From Megasphaera elsdenii (GTDB taxonomy: Bacteria; Bacillota; Negativicutes; Veillonellales; Megasphaeraceae): 5,443 nt of DNA. Shown here one piece after another: positions 1-4,788 of this stretch. The position numbers were made by a program, and so were the translations under genes. Location: positions 1 to 5,443 of the forward strand of contig NZ_JAJBQV010000061.1 in the NCBI RefSeq assembly GCF_020539865.1. The letters are read 5' to 3'. How positions within the stretch are numbered: the stretch's first letter is position 1; each line of letters opens with the position of its first letter. The notes under the pieces are model-generated. The model was not told the origin of the DNA. It worked only from the letters and a program-made list of their open reading frames with translations, and did no database searches.

Positions 1-140
1 AGAGCTGTTTGGCTCTTGTTTATTGATTGGTATTACTCATTGTTTGACGTTCTATTGAAATAGAACCTCGCACTCTGGCGTTCATTCAGTTCATTGTTCA
101 GTTTTCAAAGGTCATCGTGTCATCGCCTCATCGCGACGAC
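1..140 (-). ncRNA. Leader (5' external transcribed spacer) of an rRNA operon, 16S gene outside the window
   Basis: Read on the minus strand, this stretch follows a strong promoter and contains CCTTTGAAAACTGAACA at about 97-112, which resembles the boxA/antitermination region of Firmicutes 16S leaders. Further on are a perfect 7-bp hairpin with a 4-base loop (arms 49-55 and 60-66) and a second hairpin (arms 1-5 and 12-16) at the very edge. Such hairpins are usual in the processing region just before mature 16S. No mature 16S sequence (the AGAGTTTGATC start) is seen, so the gene must begin to the left of base 1. The first transcribed bases hold three copies of an 8-base repeat (112-135). The same boxA-like motif can also occur before 23S, but the adjoining promoter favours the 16S leader. 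Confidence 0.75.
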
Positions 141-146
141 TTGTAT

Positions 147-175
147 ATCTTACCAGACCTCTTCCATCTTGTCAA
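147..175 (-). promoter_or_regulatory. rRNA operon promoter
   Basis: On the minus strand a perfect -35 TTGACA (170-175) is separated by 17 bases from -10 TAAGAT (147-152), placing the start of transcription near base 140. This strength is typical of rrn promoters, and it sits directly before the rRNA leader motif. Upstream, bases 176-205 are rich in A and T tracts. Confidence 0.88.
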
Positions 176-205
176 CACATTTTCCAAAAAAACTTGAAAT
201 AATTT
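176..205 (-). promoter_or_regulatory. Probable UP element of the rRNA promoter
   Basis: The minus-strand sequence just upstream of the -35 hexamer contains a run of seven T and further A/T tracts. This position and composition match UP elements bound by the RNA polymerase alpha C-terminal domain at rRNA promoters. The call rests on position and composition only. Confidence 0.5.
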
Positions 206-450
206 CCATTCGTCCCTGTATATCGATGTTAGTAACAAGAAATCCGTAGTTAGTCCCCCAATTCGAGAAAATCCCTATAATGTTATTATATAATATAAAC
301 AGGCCAGTAGAACCACCTCACAACTACAACCTGAAACCCTTTCACAATCATCACGGAAACAGCCCTGCCAGGTTCTCCTTCCCCGGCAGGGCTGTTTCCG
401 CACACCATAAGTGTCTCTTCAAAAAAAATCAGAAAAGTTTAAAAAAAGTG
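206..450. other. Gene-free spacer between the divergent rRNA and tRNA promoters
   Basis: No convincing gene is present: the short frame at 280-483 runs into the tRNA promoter and has no ribosome binding site. The stretch holds a very AT-rich block (276-299) with TATAAT-like hexamers on both strands (276-281 and 289-294 on +, 285-290 on -), none with a good -35. It also holds the long inverted repeat at 354-400 and A-rich tracts (421-428, 441-447) that could act as upstream sequence for the tRNA promoter. Confidence 0.7.
354..400. repeat. Perfect 16-bp inverted repeat with 15-base loop
   Basis: Arms 354-369 and 385-400 are exact reverse complements (CGGAAACAGCCCTGCC and its partner) around a pyrimidine-rich loop (370-384). 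Neither side has a proper T tract; only a TTT inside the stem near each end. It could be a weak bidirectional terminator separating the leftward rRNA operon and rightward tRNA unit, a relic of a small mobile or REP-like element, or the body of a small RNA. The sequence alone does not decide. Confidence 0.75.
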
Positions 451-479
451 TTGACAACTATAGGGCTCGTGAATATAAT
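451..479 (+). promoter_or_regulatory. tRNA-Thr promoter
   Basis: A consensus -35 TTGACA (451-456), a 17-base spacer and a consensus -10 TATAAT (474-479) lie directly before the tRNA. Predicted start is near 486, leaving a 5' leader of only about six bases before the mature tRNA. A-tracts at 421-428 and 441-447 lie just upstream. Confidence 0.9.
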
Positions 480-491
480 ATAAGAGTACTT

Positions 492-567
492 GCCACTATA
501 GCTCAGCTGGCAGAGCATCTCATTCGTAATGAGAGGGTCGTAGGTTCGAATCCTATTAGTGGCTCCA
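492..567 (+). tRNA. tRNA-Thr, anticodon CGT
   Basis: The 76-base sequence folds into a full cloverleaf. The acceptor stem is GCCACTA (492-498) with TAGTGGC (557-563). The D stem is GCTC/GAGC (501-504, 513-516). The anticodon stem TCTCA/TGAGA (518-522, 530-534) encloses TTCGTAA with anticodon CGT at 525-527. The T arm GTAGG-TTCGAAT-CCTAT is at 540-556, with one G-U pair. The discriminator base is T564, and CCA is encoded (565-567). It reads ACG threonine codons. Because the CGT species decodes only ACG, another threonine tRNA elsewhere is expected to cover the other codons. It is a single-gene unit between its own promoter and terminator. Confidence 0.96.
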
Positions 568-575
568 ATAAAATC

Positions 576-605
576 AAGGCTTCCGAGAAATCGGAAGCCT
601 TTTTT
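576..605 (+). terminator. Intrinsic terminator of the tRNA-Thr unit
   Basis: A perfect 11-bp stem (576-586 and 591-601) with a GAAA tetraloop is followed by a T tract ending at 605. It begins nine bases after the encoded CCA, so the primary transcript is little longer than the tRNA. Confidence 0.93.
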
Positions 606-926
606 CTTTGTATTTACGCCTAAATCAATTTATTCTGTTTAACAAGTTCTTGAATCATGGACAACGATAGCTTGTAAAAGCCTGCAGTATGCCAGAATTG
701 GCTGTGGTTGAATATCACAGCGGTCTGCCCAACTACAGCTGTCCGTTTTGGCAGCCGTCTTGCGCCTCCTATTAGTCGGCACCTGACGGGCCAAAAAGGC
801 CGCCGCGAATCCTGTGAACAGCCGGAATTTATGACAAATGGCACACGGTCGTAATATAATCCTGAGTCTGTCGCGGCGCAGCCGCATCTGAGTCCGAGGA
901 AAAAGCAGTGACTCGTTGTAAGGACC
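606..926. other. Gene-free island between tRNA-Thr terminator and GNAT gene
   Basis: About 320 bases without a gene I can support. A minus-strand open frame (620-991) covers it, but it starts inside the acetyltransferase gene. Its translation is rich in Cys, Arg and Trp with no recognisable domain, and the overlapping frame 639-887 is similarly odd. This looks like open frame by chance. Local structure includes hairpins with arms 700-705/715-720 (GCTGTG/CACAGC), GGCC-AAAAA-GGCC (789-801) and GCGGC-GCA-GCCGC (873-885), the last flanked by direct TGAGTC copies. A + strand promoter-like pair (831-860) lies inside it. It may be a dispersed noncoding repeat or a decayed gene. Confidence 0.6.
831..860 (+). 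promoter_or_regulatory. Possible + strand promoter facing the end of the GNAT gene
   Basis: ATGACA (831-836, five of six matches to -35) and a perfect TATAAT (855-860) are 18 bases apart. No + strand gene follows, so any transcript would start near 867 and run antisense to the 3' end of the acetyltransferase gene. It may be a chance match. Confidence 0.35.
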
Positions 927-1487
927 TCATTTTTTTGCTGGGAATTTCGGATGAATGGTATGGGGGCCAAGCATTTTTTCCATCCAGACAATGTCGTACC
1001 AGCGGTCGAATTTGTAGCCGCTGTGGTGAAGATGACCTGCCAGGATATAGCCCAGGTGCTTATGGAAATTCAGGCTGTCATAGGTAACATAAGGATCATC
1101 TTCATCGCAGGGTATAGCAATGCAGGCATTGATGTTTAGGATTCCCATAGATTTCAACGCTTCTTCCAATGCTTCATAGAGTGTACGGCCAATGCCGTGT
1201 TTACGGACATTTACATCAACGTAAATGCTCGATTCGACCGACCAGGCATAGGCTTCACGACCGTAAAAGGCATGGGCATAGGCATAGCCGACGACCTGGC
1301 CATCTAATTCGGTCACTAAATAGGGATAGTGCTGCGAAATTTCTTGGCGCCGCCGTTCCATTTCTACAGCATCCGGCGCAGTGTACTCGAAGGTAATGGC
1401 CGTCTGATTTACGTAATAGGCGTAAATCCGAGCCAAAGCCCCTGTATCATCTCCGCAGGCTTGCCGAATCAAAATGCTACTGTTCAT
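927..1487 (-). CDS. GNAT-family N-acetyltransferase, phosphinothricin/methionine-sulfone acetyltransferase type
   Basis: Predicted cytosolic enzyme that transfers acetyl from acetyl-CoA to the amino group of a small substrate. The family (Bar/Pat, MnaT/YncA) acts on phosphinothricin, methionine sulfone/sulfoximine or related amino acids; the real substrate here is unknown. Numbering from the upstream GTG (1496), the IRQA start of the GNAT fold is at 10-13, TAITFEY at 32-38, VVGYAYA at 68-74, the VESSIYV strand at 87-93 with Glu88 at the position implicated in catalysis in Bar, and the acetyl-CoA loop RKHGIG at 98-103. FHKHLGY at 144-150 has the conserved His145, and GYKFDRWYD at 160-168 is the family signature. 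The chosen start is the third Met codon (1485-1487), eight bases from AGGAG; this gives 186 residues, close to the family's usual size. The GTG at 1494-1496 overlaps the ribosome binding site and the ATG at 1491-1493 is too close to it. No clear promoter or downstream terminator was seen. Confidence 0.9.
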   Translation of the reverse strand: MNSSILIRQACGDDTGALARIYAYYVNQTAITFEYTAPDAVEMERRRQEISQHYPYLVTELDGQVVGYAYAHAFYGREAYAWSVESSIYVDVNVRKHGIGRTLYEALEEALKSMGILNINACIAIPCDEDDPYVTYDSLNFHKHLGYILAGHLHHSGYKFDRWYDIVWMEKMLGPHTIHPKFPAKK

Positions 1488-1495
1488 CTGCATCA

Positions 1496-1503
1496 CTCCT
1501 TTT
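1496..1503 (-). promoter_or_regulatory. Ribosome binding site deciding the GNAT start
   Basis: Minus-strand AAAAGGAG lies eight bases before the ATG at 1485-1487. It overlaps the GTG at 1494-1496 and leaves only two bases before the ATG at 1491-1493, so the most downstream of the three candidate starts is favoured. Confidence 0.75.
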
Positions 1504-1506
1504 TAA

Positions 1507-1554
1507 GAACCTCTCAGACTGCCTCCGGCAGCCAGCTCCCCTACCATGGGAGCC
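1507..1554. repeat. Double-hairpin element, possible REP-like dispersed repeat
   Basis: Two adjacent small hairpins: CTGCC-TCC-GGCAG (1519-1531) and GCTCCC-(7 bases)-GGGAGC (1535-1553), preceded by GAACCTCTCAGA. The layout, a GAACCTCTCAG edge, a variable small hairpin, then a GCTCCC...GGGAGC hairpin, resembles intergenic repeats I recall from gut Firmicutes genomes, but I could not search for copies. It lies between the terminator of the upstream gene and the GNAT ribosome binding site, so it would fall in the GNAT 5' leader. Confidence 0.45.
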
Positions 1555-1555
1555 T

Positions 1556-1599
1556 AAAAAAAGACTATGGCATGTTCTCAGAAATTCCATGCCATAGTC
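1556..1599 (-). terminator. Intrinsic terminator of the coiled-coil protein gene
   Basis: On the minus strand a perfect 12-bp stem (1588-1599 with 1563-1574, loop of 13 bases) is followed directly by seven T (1562-1556). It starts about 19 bases after the stop codon of the upstream minus-strand gene and separates it from the acetyltransferase gene. Confidence 0.92.
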
Positions 1600-1617
1600 C
1601 CTGTTCTCAGTATGTGA

Positions 1618-2187
1618 TTATTTCCAAAATTCCCACCAATGATGGTTGGCTTTTTCAGCCAGCTGCTGGCGCAATTTGTCCCGTTCGGCCTGGACGGTGG
1701 CCAATGTTTCCTGGAGTTGTTTATGTTCGTCTTCGATGAGGCTGCCTTCTTTTTTCAAGCGGTCGACTTCGCTCTGCAGGGCGTCGGCCTGGTCTTTGTT
1801 CTGCTGGGCTTCCAGAGCTTTGACTTTGACTTCGGACAATTCGTTCTGTTTGGCAATGAGGTTCTGCTGCAGCGTGATGACCTGCTGCTGGGCCGTGTTG
1901 AGGTCCTGCTGGGCTTTGAGCAGTAAAATACGCAGGTTGTGCGATTCTTGCTGGGCATTGGATACTTTTTCGCTTTCAAGTTCGGTAATCGTCGCCTGGT
2001 CGTGGAGGCCGCGCAGCTGGTCGAGGATGCGAACGGCTTCGGTGTCGAAGGCCCATTCGCCCTTCTGCATCGTGGCGTGTTCTTCGCCATCATGGTTGAT
2101 TTCATCCAGATGCTTCTTGACGAACTGGATAATGCCCTGGCGAGTCTTGATATTATAACGGTCCATTAAGTCTCTTGTCGTGATCAC
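1618..2187 (-). CDS. N-terminal HTH plus coiled-coil protein with C-terminal aromatic motif, function unknown
   Basis: A 189-residue soluble protein I cannot name. Residues 1-61 look like a small winged-helix/MerR-like DNA-binding region: TTRDLMDRYNI could be the first helices and WAFDTEAVRILDQL (45-58) has the wing-then-helix pattern. Residues about 65-178 are a long Gln/Glu/Lys/Leu-rich heptad coiled coil with no Pro. The last residues, HHWWEFWK (182-189), form a compact aromatic tail. The general plan (HTH, coiled coil, short W-rich end) recalls KfrA-like or plasmid-associated accessory proteins and some chromosome-organising factors, but no family is firmly recognised. Start is GTG (2185-2187) with AGGAG nine bases upstream; no better ATG is present. 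It ends just before a strong terminator and is probably monocistronic. Confidence 0.85.
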   Translation of the reverse strand: MITTRDLMDRYNIKTRQGIIQFVKKHLDEINHDGEEHATMQKGEWAFDTEAVRILDQLRGLHDQATITELESEKVSNAQQESHNLRILLLKAQQDLNTAQQQVITLQQNLIAKQNELSEVKVKALEAQQNKDQADALQSEVDRLKKEGSLIEDEHKQLQETLATVQAERDKLRQQLAEKANHHWWEFWK

Positions 2188-2296
2188 GTGTTTTCTCTCC
2201 TTATATTTACTCTATCTGTTTCAGCATTTACCTGGCCCATTTCTCTAACCAAAAAAAGGCTTAACCATGCCATTCAGCATAACAGCAACTCGTATA

Positions 2297-2327
2297 AATA
2301 TATTTCCTTTAGTTTACATTATTTCAA
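2297..2327 (-). promoter_or_regulatory. Weak promoter candidate for the coiled-coil protein gene
   Basis: Minus-strand TTGAAA (2322-2327) and TATATT (2297-2302) are separated by 19 bases, longer than ideal. It is the best pair in the spacer between the terminator at 2342-2384 and the start at 2187, and would give a 5' leader of about 100 bases. Confidence 0.3.
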
Positions 2328-2341
2328 AGGATAATGCAACG

Positions 2342-2384
2342 AAAAGGGGGCTGTCGCATGAAAACAGCTCGCATGCGAGGCCCC
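2342..2384 (-). terminator. Terminator of the exported-protein gene
   Basis: Minus-strand hairpin 29 bases after the stop codon. The outer GGGGC/GCCCC pairs (2347-2351 with 2380-2384) and inner TCGCATG/CATGCGA pairs (2354-2360 with 2372-2378) have a small internal bulge, and four T follow (2345-2342). The right arm is itself a 12-base palindrome (2368-2379), and GCTGT/ACAGC (2350-2354, 2364-2368) can also pair, so alternative folds exist. Confidence 0.7.
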
Positions 2385-2412
2385 ATTCCTATGTGCAGTT
2401 CCGGATACCGGC

Positions 2413-3201
2413 TTAGATGGAAAGCTGGACGAAATTCTGGCCGAAGCGCAGGTATTCCCCTTGCGGCAGTTTATAGGCCTTGGAAATGGCGTTGGCTTCT
2501 GTCGGCGCTTCCGGTGTCGTTTCTAATTCATAAGCTTTGGCATAGGCACCGGTCGTATCGCCGGCAGTCAGGCCGGATTTATCGAATTTCAAATCGCTGC
2601 CATCGTAAATGCGGATGCCGATGACGATACCGCCCTGGAGGTAGGCATCCATATGATGGCTGTCATAGATCCAGCGGTCCGTCCCCTGGTCTTCTGCAGT
2701 GCTGCTCGGCTGGCCATAAGCGGCAGTTAAGTCGGCTTCGGTCATGCCCAGGTATACGCCGCCGATAGATTCATAGCGGTCGGCATTGAGGGAACGGCGC
2801 AGAGGCATTTTATTGTCGACGATGAGGTACTGATGGGATTTATGGCCCATGAGATCCATCTTGATGGTCCGGTCACCAGTCTGTTCATGAATGGTAAAGG
2901 TCCCGGTCCGCGGATAGTCATAGGTGCAATCCTTGGGGTCCGTAACGGCACAGCCGTTGATAGTGTTGCCTTCGATGGTCATGACCAGGTTGCCCTTGGT
3001 GCTGTACCATTCGCCGGCAGCCGGGTCGAGCCAGTCGACGACATTCTGGTCCGGTGCCGCCTGGGTCGTTGCCGTAACCGTAGCCGTAGCCTGCGTTTCA
3101 GCAGCCGTCGTCGTTGCCGTCGTATCTTCGGCTAAGCAGACAGCGGACAGGCTCATGGTCATGAGCGCACAAAGTATCATATTTCTTGCTATTTTTTTCA
3201 T
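2413..3201 (-). CDS. Exported protein of unknown function with BamE/SmpA-like motif
   Basis: A 262-residue protein, not recognised as a named family. Residues 1-24 form a Sec signal peptide (KK-IAR, hydrophobic core, cleavage after CLA24); Cys22 does not sit in a good lipobox, so secretion rather than lipidation is expected. Residues 25-51 are a Thr/Ala-rich linker. Residues about 60-130 (GEWYSTKGNLVMTIEGN and following) look like a small beta-rich domain with two Cys (84, 92) that could form a disulfide. Around 147-166, GGVYLGMTEADLTAAYGQP resembles the G-x-T-xx-DL-xxx-GxP turn of BamE/SmpA-like domains, but this short motif is shared by many exported proteins. ATG start with GAGGAG nine bases upstream. 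It has its own promoter and terminator; the phosphoesterase gene lies 95 bases upstream on the same strand. Confidence 0.82.
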   Translation of the reverse strand: MKKIARNMILCALMTMSLSAVCLAEDTTATTTAAETQATATVTATTQAAPDQNVVDWLDPAAGEWYSTKGNLVMTIEGNTINGCAVTDPKDCTYDYPRTGTFTIHEQTGDRTIKMDLMGHKSHQYLIVDNKMPLRRSLNADRYESIGGVYLGMTEADLTAAYGQPSSTAEDQGTDRWIYDSHHMDAYLQGGIVIGIRIYDGSDLKFDKSGLTAGDTTGAYAKAYELETTPEAPTEANAISKAYKLPQGEYLRFGQNFVQLSI

Positions 3202-3241
3202 TTTAATTCGCTCCTCTTGAGTTTACTTCTTTTAATTGTCT

Positions 3242-3270
3242 ATTATACACGGATTTGCTCGAGAAAACAA
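3242..3270 (-). promoter_or_regulatory. Promoter of the exported-protein gene
   Basis: Minus-strand -10 TATAAT (3242-3247) and -35 TTGTTT (3265-3270) have a 17-base spacer. It lies in the 95-base gap after the phosphoesterase gene; no intrinsic terminator is visible in that gap, so read-through from the phosphoesterase gene may add to expression. Confidence 0.7.
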
Positions 3271-3296
3271 CTCCATCGTAAACGAAGAAGGCCAGC

Positions 3297-4649
3297 TTAT
3301 TTATTTTTGTTTATCTTCTGTTTTTTCACTTTCTTCACAATCTTTTTATCTTTCTTCGACTTCTTTTTTGAGCTTACCGTATCTGTTGCTTTCACAGCTT
3401 CCGTATTCTCGACGACAGGGGCCTTGGCTGGAATGGATACGGTATCGATGAGAGTGCCGTCGTTTTTCAAGGCGCTGACGCAGAATTCATCCGGTTCGAC
3501 CTGGAGCGTCAGGTACATCGGCATATCCGTCGGATTGTAATAGACGACATCTGTCGGCTTCTTTACGGAGCCATCCCACGATTCCGTCCCGGAGCGGCCG
3601 GTGGCAATATAGACAGTTCCTTCCGTTGCAGCCTGGTCGTTTTTGATGGGAAGCGTCCGTTCATAGCAATGTTCATGCGCTGTGAACACTAAGGGGACGT
3701 TATATTTATCGAAGAGGGGCATGAAGTATTTCCCGCTTACATCGAGTTGCCCATCGTAAGGACTATCCCAGGGCGGACGATGCATGAGGACGACCACTCG
3801 TTTACCCGCTTTCTGGGCAGCTGCCAAGTCCTTATCGAGCCAGGCCGCTTCATCTTCCATCATCGTCGGCCGCCAGCCGTTCAATTCTTCGTAATCCGTG
3901 TTGAGAGATACGTAGTGGACGTCGCCATAATCGAAGGAGTAGGCCAGGCGGTTCTGGTCCTTCGGGCCGCCATACGGTACGGCAAAGAGGCCTTTATAGG
4001 TATACGGTTCGGCAAACTGCCAATCCATGCTGTAGGCTTCGTGATTCCCCAAGACCGGCGCAAAGGGGATATGGCTGGTCAGGACATCGGCGTTTTCAAA
4101 CCAGTCACGCCATTGGAAATAGGCCTGGCCGTTGTCGGTAATGTCCCCCATATTGATGAAGAAAGCCGCATCATCGTTCTGCTGCCAGGCAATCTGTGCC
4201 GTCTGCCCCCAAACGCTGTAATCGGTAGACTGGGAATCACCGAAAATAAGGACTTTATATTGATTTAAATCTTCTTTGGTCGTCGAAAACGTGATCCAAT
4301 CCGTCGCACCGTCGGCATTGACGATACGGTATTCATACTCCGTCGCCGGCGTCAGCTTCTGCATATAAGCCCCATACGTATAGGGGGCCGGATTGTCGAC
4401 GTCGTAAATGGGAGGCCGCTTCCCTTCGGTCACATAAGCCAGCTGGACGTCGTCTTGATCCTTATGGCGGTACTCGACGCTGTAATCATTGCGACCACTA
4501 GTATCCTGCCAGGAAATGGTTTTGCCTGTCGCACTGTCTTTGGCGACAATTTGCATCAGGTTATCTACCGACATGGCTAGGGCCTGACCGGAAAATAAAG
4601 TAAACGCACTAAAAAGCGCTGCCAAGAGATGGCACTTTCTATATTTCAT
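3297..4649 (-). CDS. Exported purple-acid-phosphatase-like metallophosphoesterase
   Basis: Predicted periplasmic or secreted di-metal phosphohydrolase of 450 residues; the substrate is unknown. A Sec signal peptide spans 1-25 (GQALA cleavage). Residues about 26-125 form a fibronectin-like N-terminal domain of the PAP type (LTPATEYEYRI at 99-109). The catalytic calcineurin-like domain follows: FGDSQS (136-141, Asp138), MGDITDNG (167-174, Asp169), LGNHE (200-204, Asn202/His203), VLMHRPPW (287-294, His290) and TAHEHCYER (323-331, His325/His327). All main metal ligands are present except the Tyr of true PAPs: GDxxY is here GDITD, so it is probably not purple. A basic tail at 428-450 has 14 Lys in 23 residues. 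ATG start with AAAGGA about 11 bases upstream. Transcribed from its own promoter, divergent from mntP. Confidence 0.92.
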   Translation of the reverse strand: MKYRKCHLLAALFSAFTLFSGQALAMSVDNLMQIVAKDSATGKTISWQDTSGRNDYSVEYRHKDQDDVQLAYVTEGKRPPIYDVDNPAPYTYGAYMQKLTPATEYEYRIVNADGATDWITFSTTKEDLNQYKVLIFGDSQSTDYSVWGQTAQIAWQQNDDAAFFINMGDITDNGQAYFQWRDWFENADVLTSHIPFAPVLGNHEAYSMDWQFAEPYTYKGLFAVPYGGPKDQNRLAYSFDYGDVHYVSLNTDYEELNGWRPTMMEDEAAWLDKDLAAAQKAGKRVVVLMHRPPWDSPYDGQLDVSGKYFMPLFDKYNVPLVFTAHEHCYERTLPIKNDQAATEGTVYIATGRSGTESWDGSVKKPTDVVYYNPTDMPMYLTLQVEPDEFCVSALKNDGTLIDTVSIPAKAPVVENTEAVKATDTVSSKKKSKKDKKIVKKVKKQKINKNK

Positions 4650-4681
4650 GTCTTTTCACGTCCTTTCTTGTCACAAAATGT

Positions 4682-4709
4682 ATTGTAACACAATCCGTTG
4701 ATTTGGCAA
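4682..4709 (-). promoter_or_regulatory. Promoter of the metallophosphoesterase gene
   Basis: Minus-strand -35 TTGCCA (4704-4709), a 16-base spacer and -10 TACAAT (4682-4687) place the start near 4676 and give a leader of about 25 bases. Its -35 is only nine bases from the -35 of the divergent mntP promoter. Confidence 0.7.
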
Positions 4710-4718
4710 TCTTTTTCG

Positions 4719-4747
4719 TTGACATCGATTCCCCTATCTCTTATAAT
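4719..4747 (+). promoter_or_regulatory. mntP promoter
   Basis: A perfect -35 TTGACA (4719-4724), 17-base spacer and perfect -10 TATAAT (4742-4747). The leader from about 4754 to the ATG is only some 35 bases, too short to hold a yybP-ykoY manganese riboswitch. I see no clear MntR-type palindrome, so control, if any, is not evident; such a consensus promoter would normally need repression to be regulated. Confidence 0.9.
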
Positions 4748-4788
4748 AAGTGAATTGTATACCGTTACTTTGACGAGGAGAGAAAAGA

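Noticed and set aside
280..623. Short + strand frames over the spacer and tRNA
   Set aside because: They overlap the tRNA promoter, the tRNA and its terminator and have no ribosome binding sites.
606..926. T-box or other riboswitch in the island after the tRNA
   Set aside because: No T-box sequence, no specifier stem and no + strand gene downstream; on the minus strand it follows rather than precedes a gene.
620..991. Minus-strand open frame of 123 codons
   Set aside because: It begins inside the acetyltransferase gene, has no ribosome binding site of its own, and the translation is rich in Cys, Arg and Trp with no domain. Treated as chance.
1639..2169. Long + strand frames opposite the coiled-coil protein
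   Set aside because: They are the antisense of Gln/Glu-rich heptads, giving Leu/Phe- or Ser/Cys-rich shadows; the minus-strand gene has an RBS and terminator.
3130..3145. Lipoprotein signal at Cys22 of the exported protein
   Set aside because: The residues before Cys are S-A-V, lacking the Gly/Ala/Ser expected at -1, while CLA followed by ED is a good signal peptidase I site.
3747..4268. 173-codon + strand frame opposite the phosphoesterase
   Set aside because: Antisense shadow of a gene with all catalytic motifs; no RBS or known domain.
4748..4788. yybP-ykoY manganese riboswitch before mntP
   Set aside because: The predicted leader is only about 35 bases, too short for this riboswitch.
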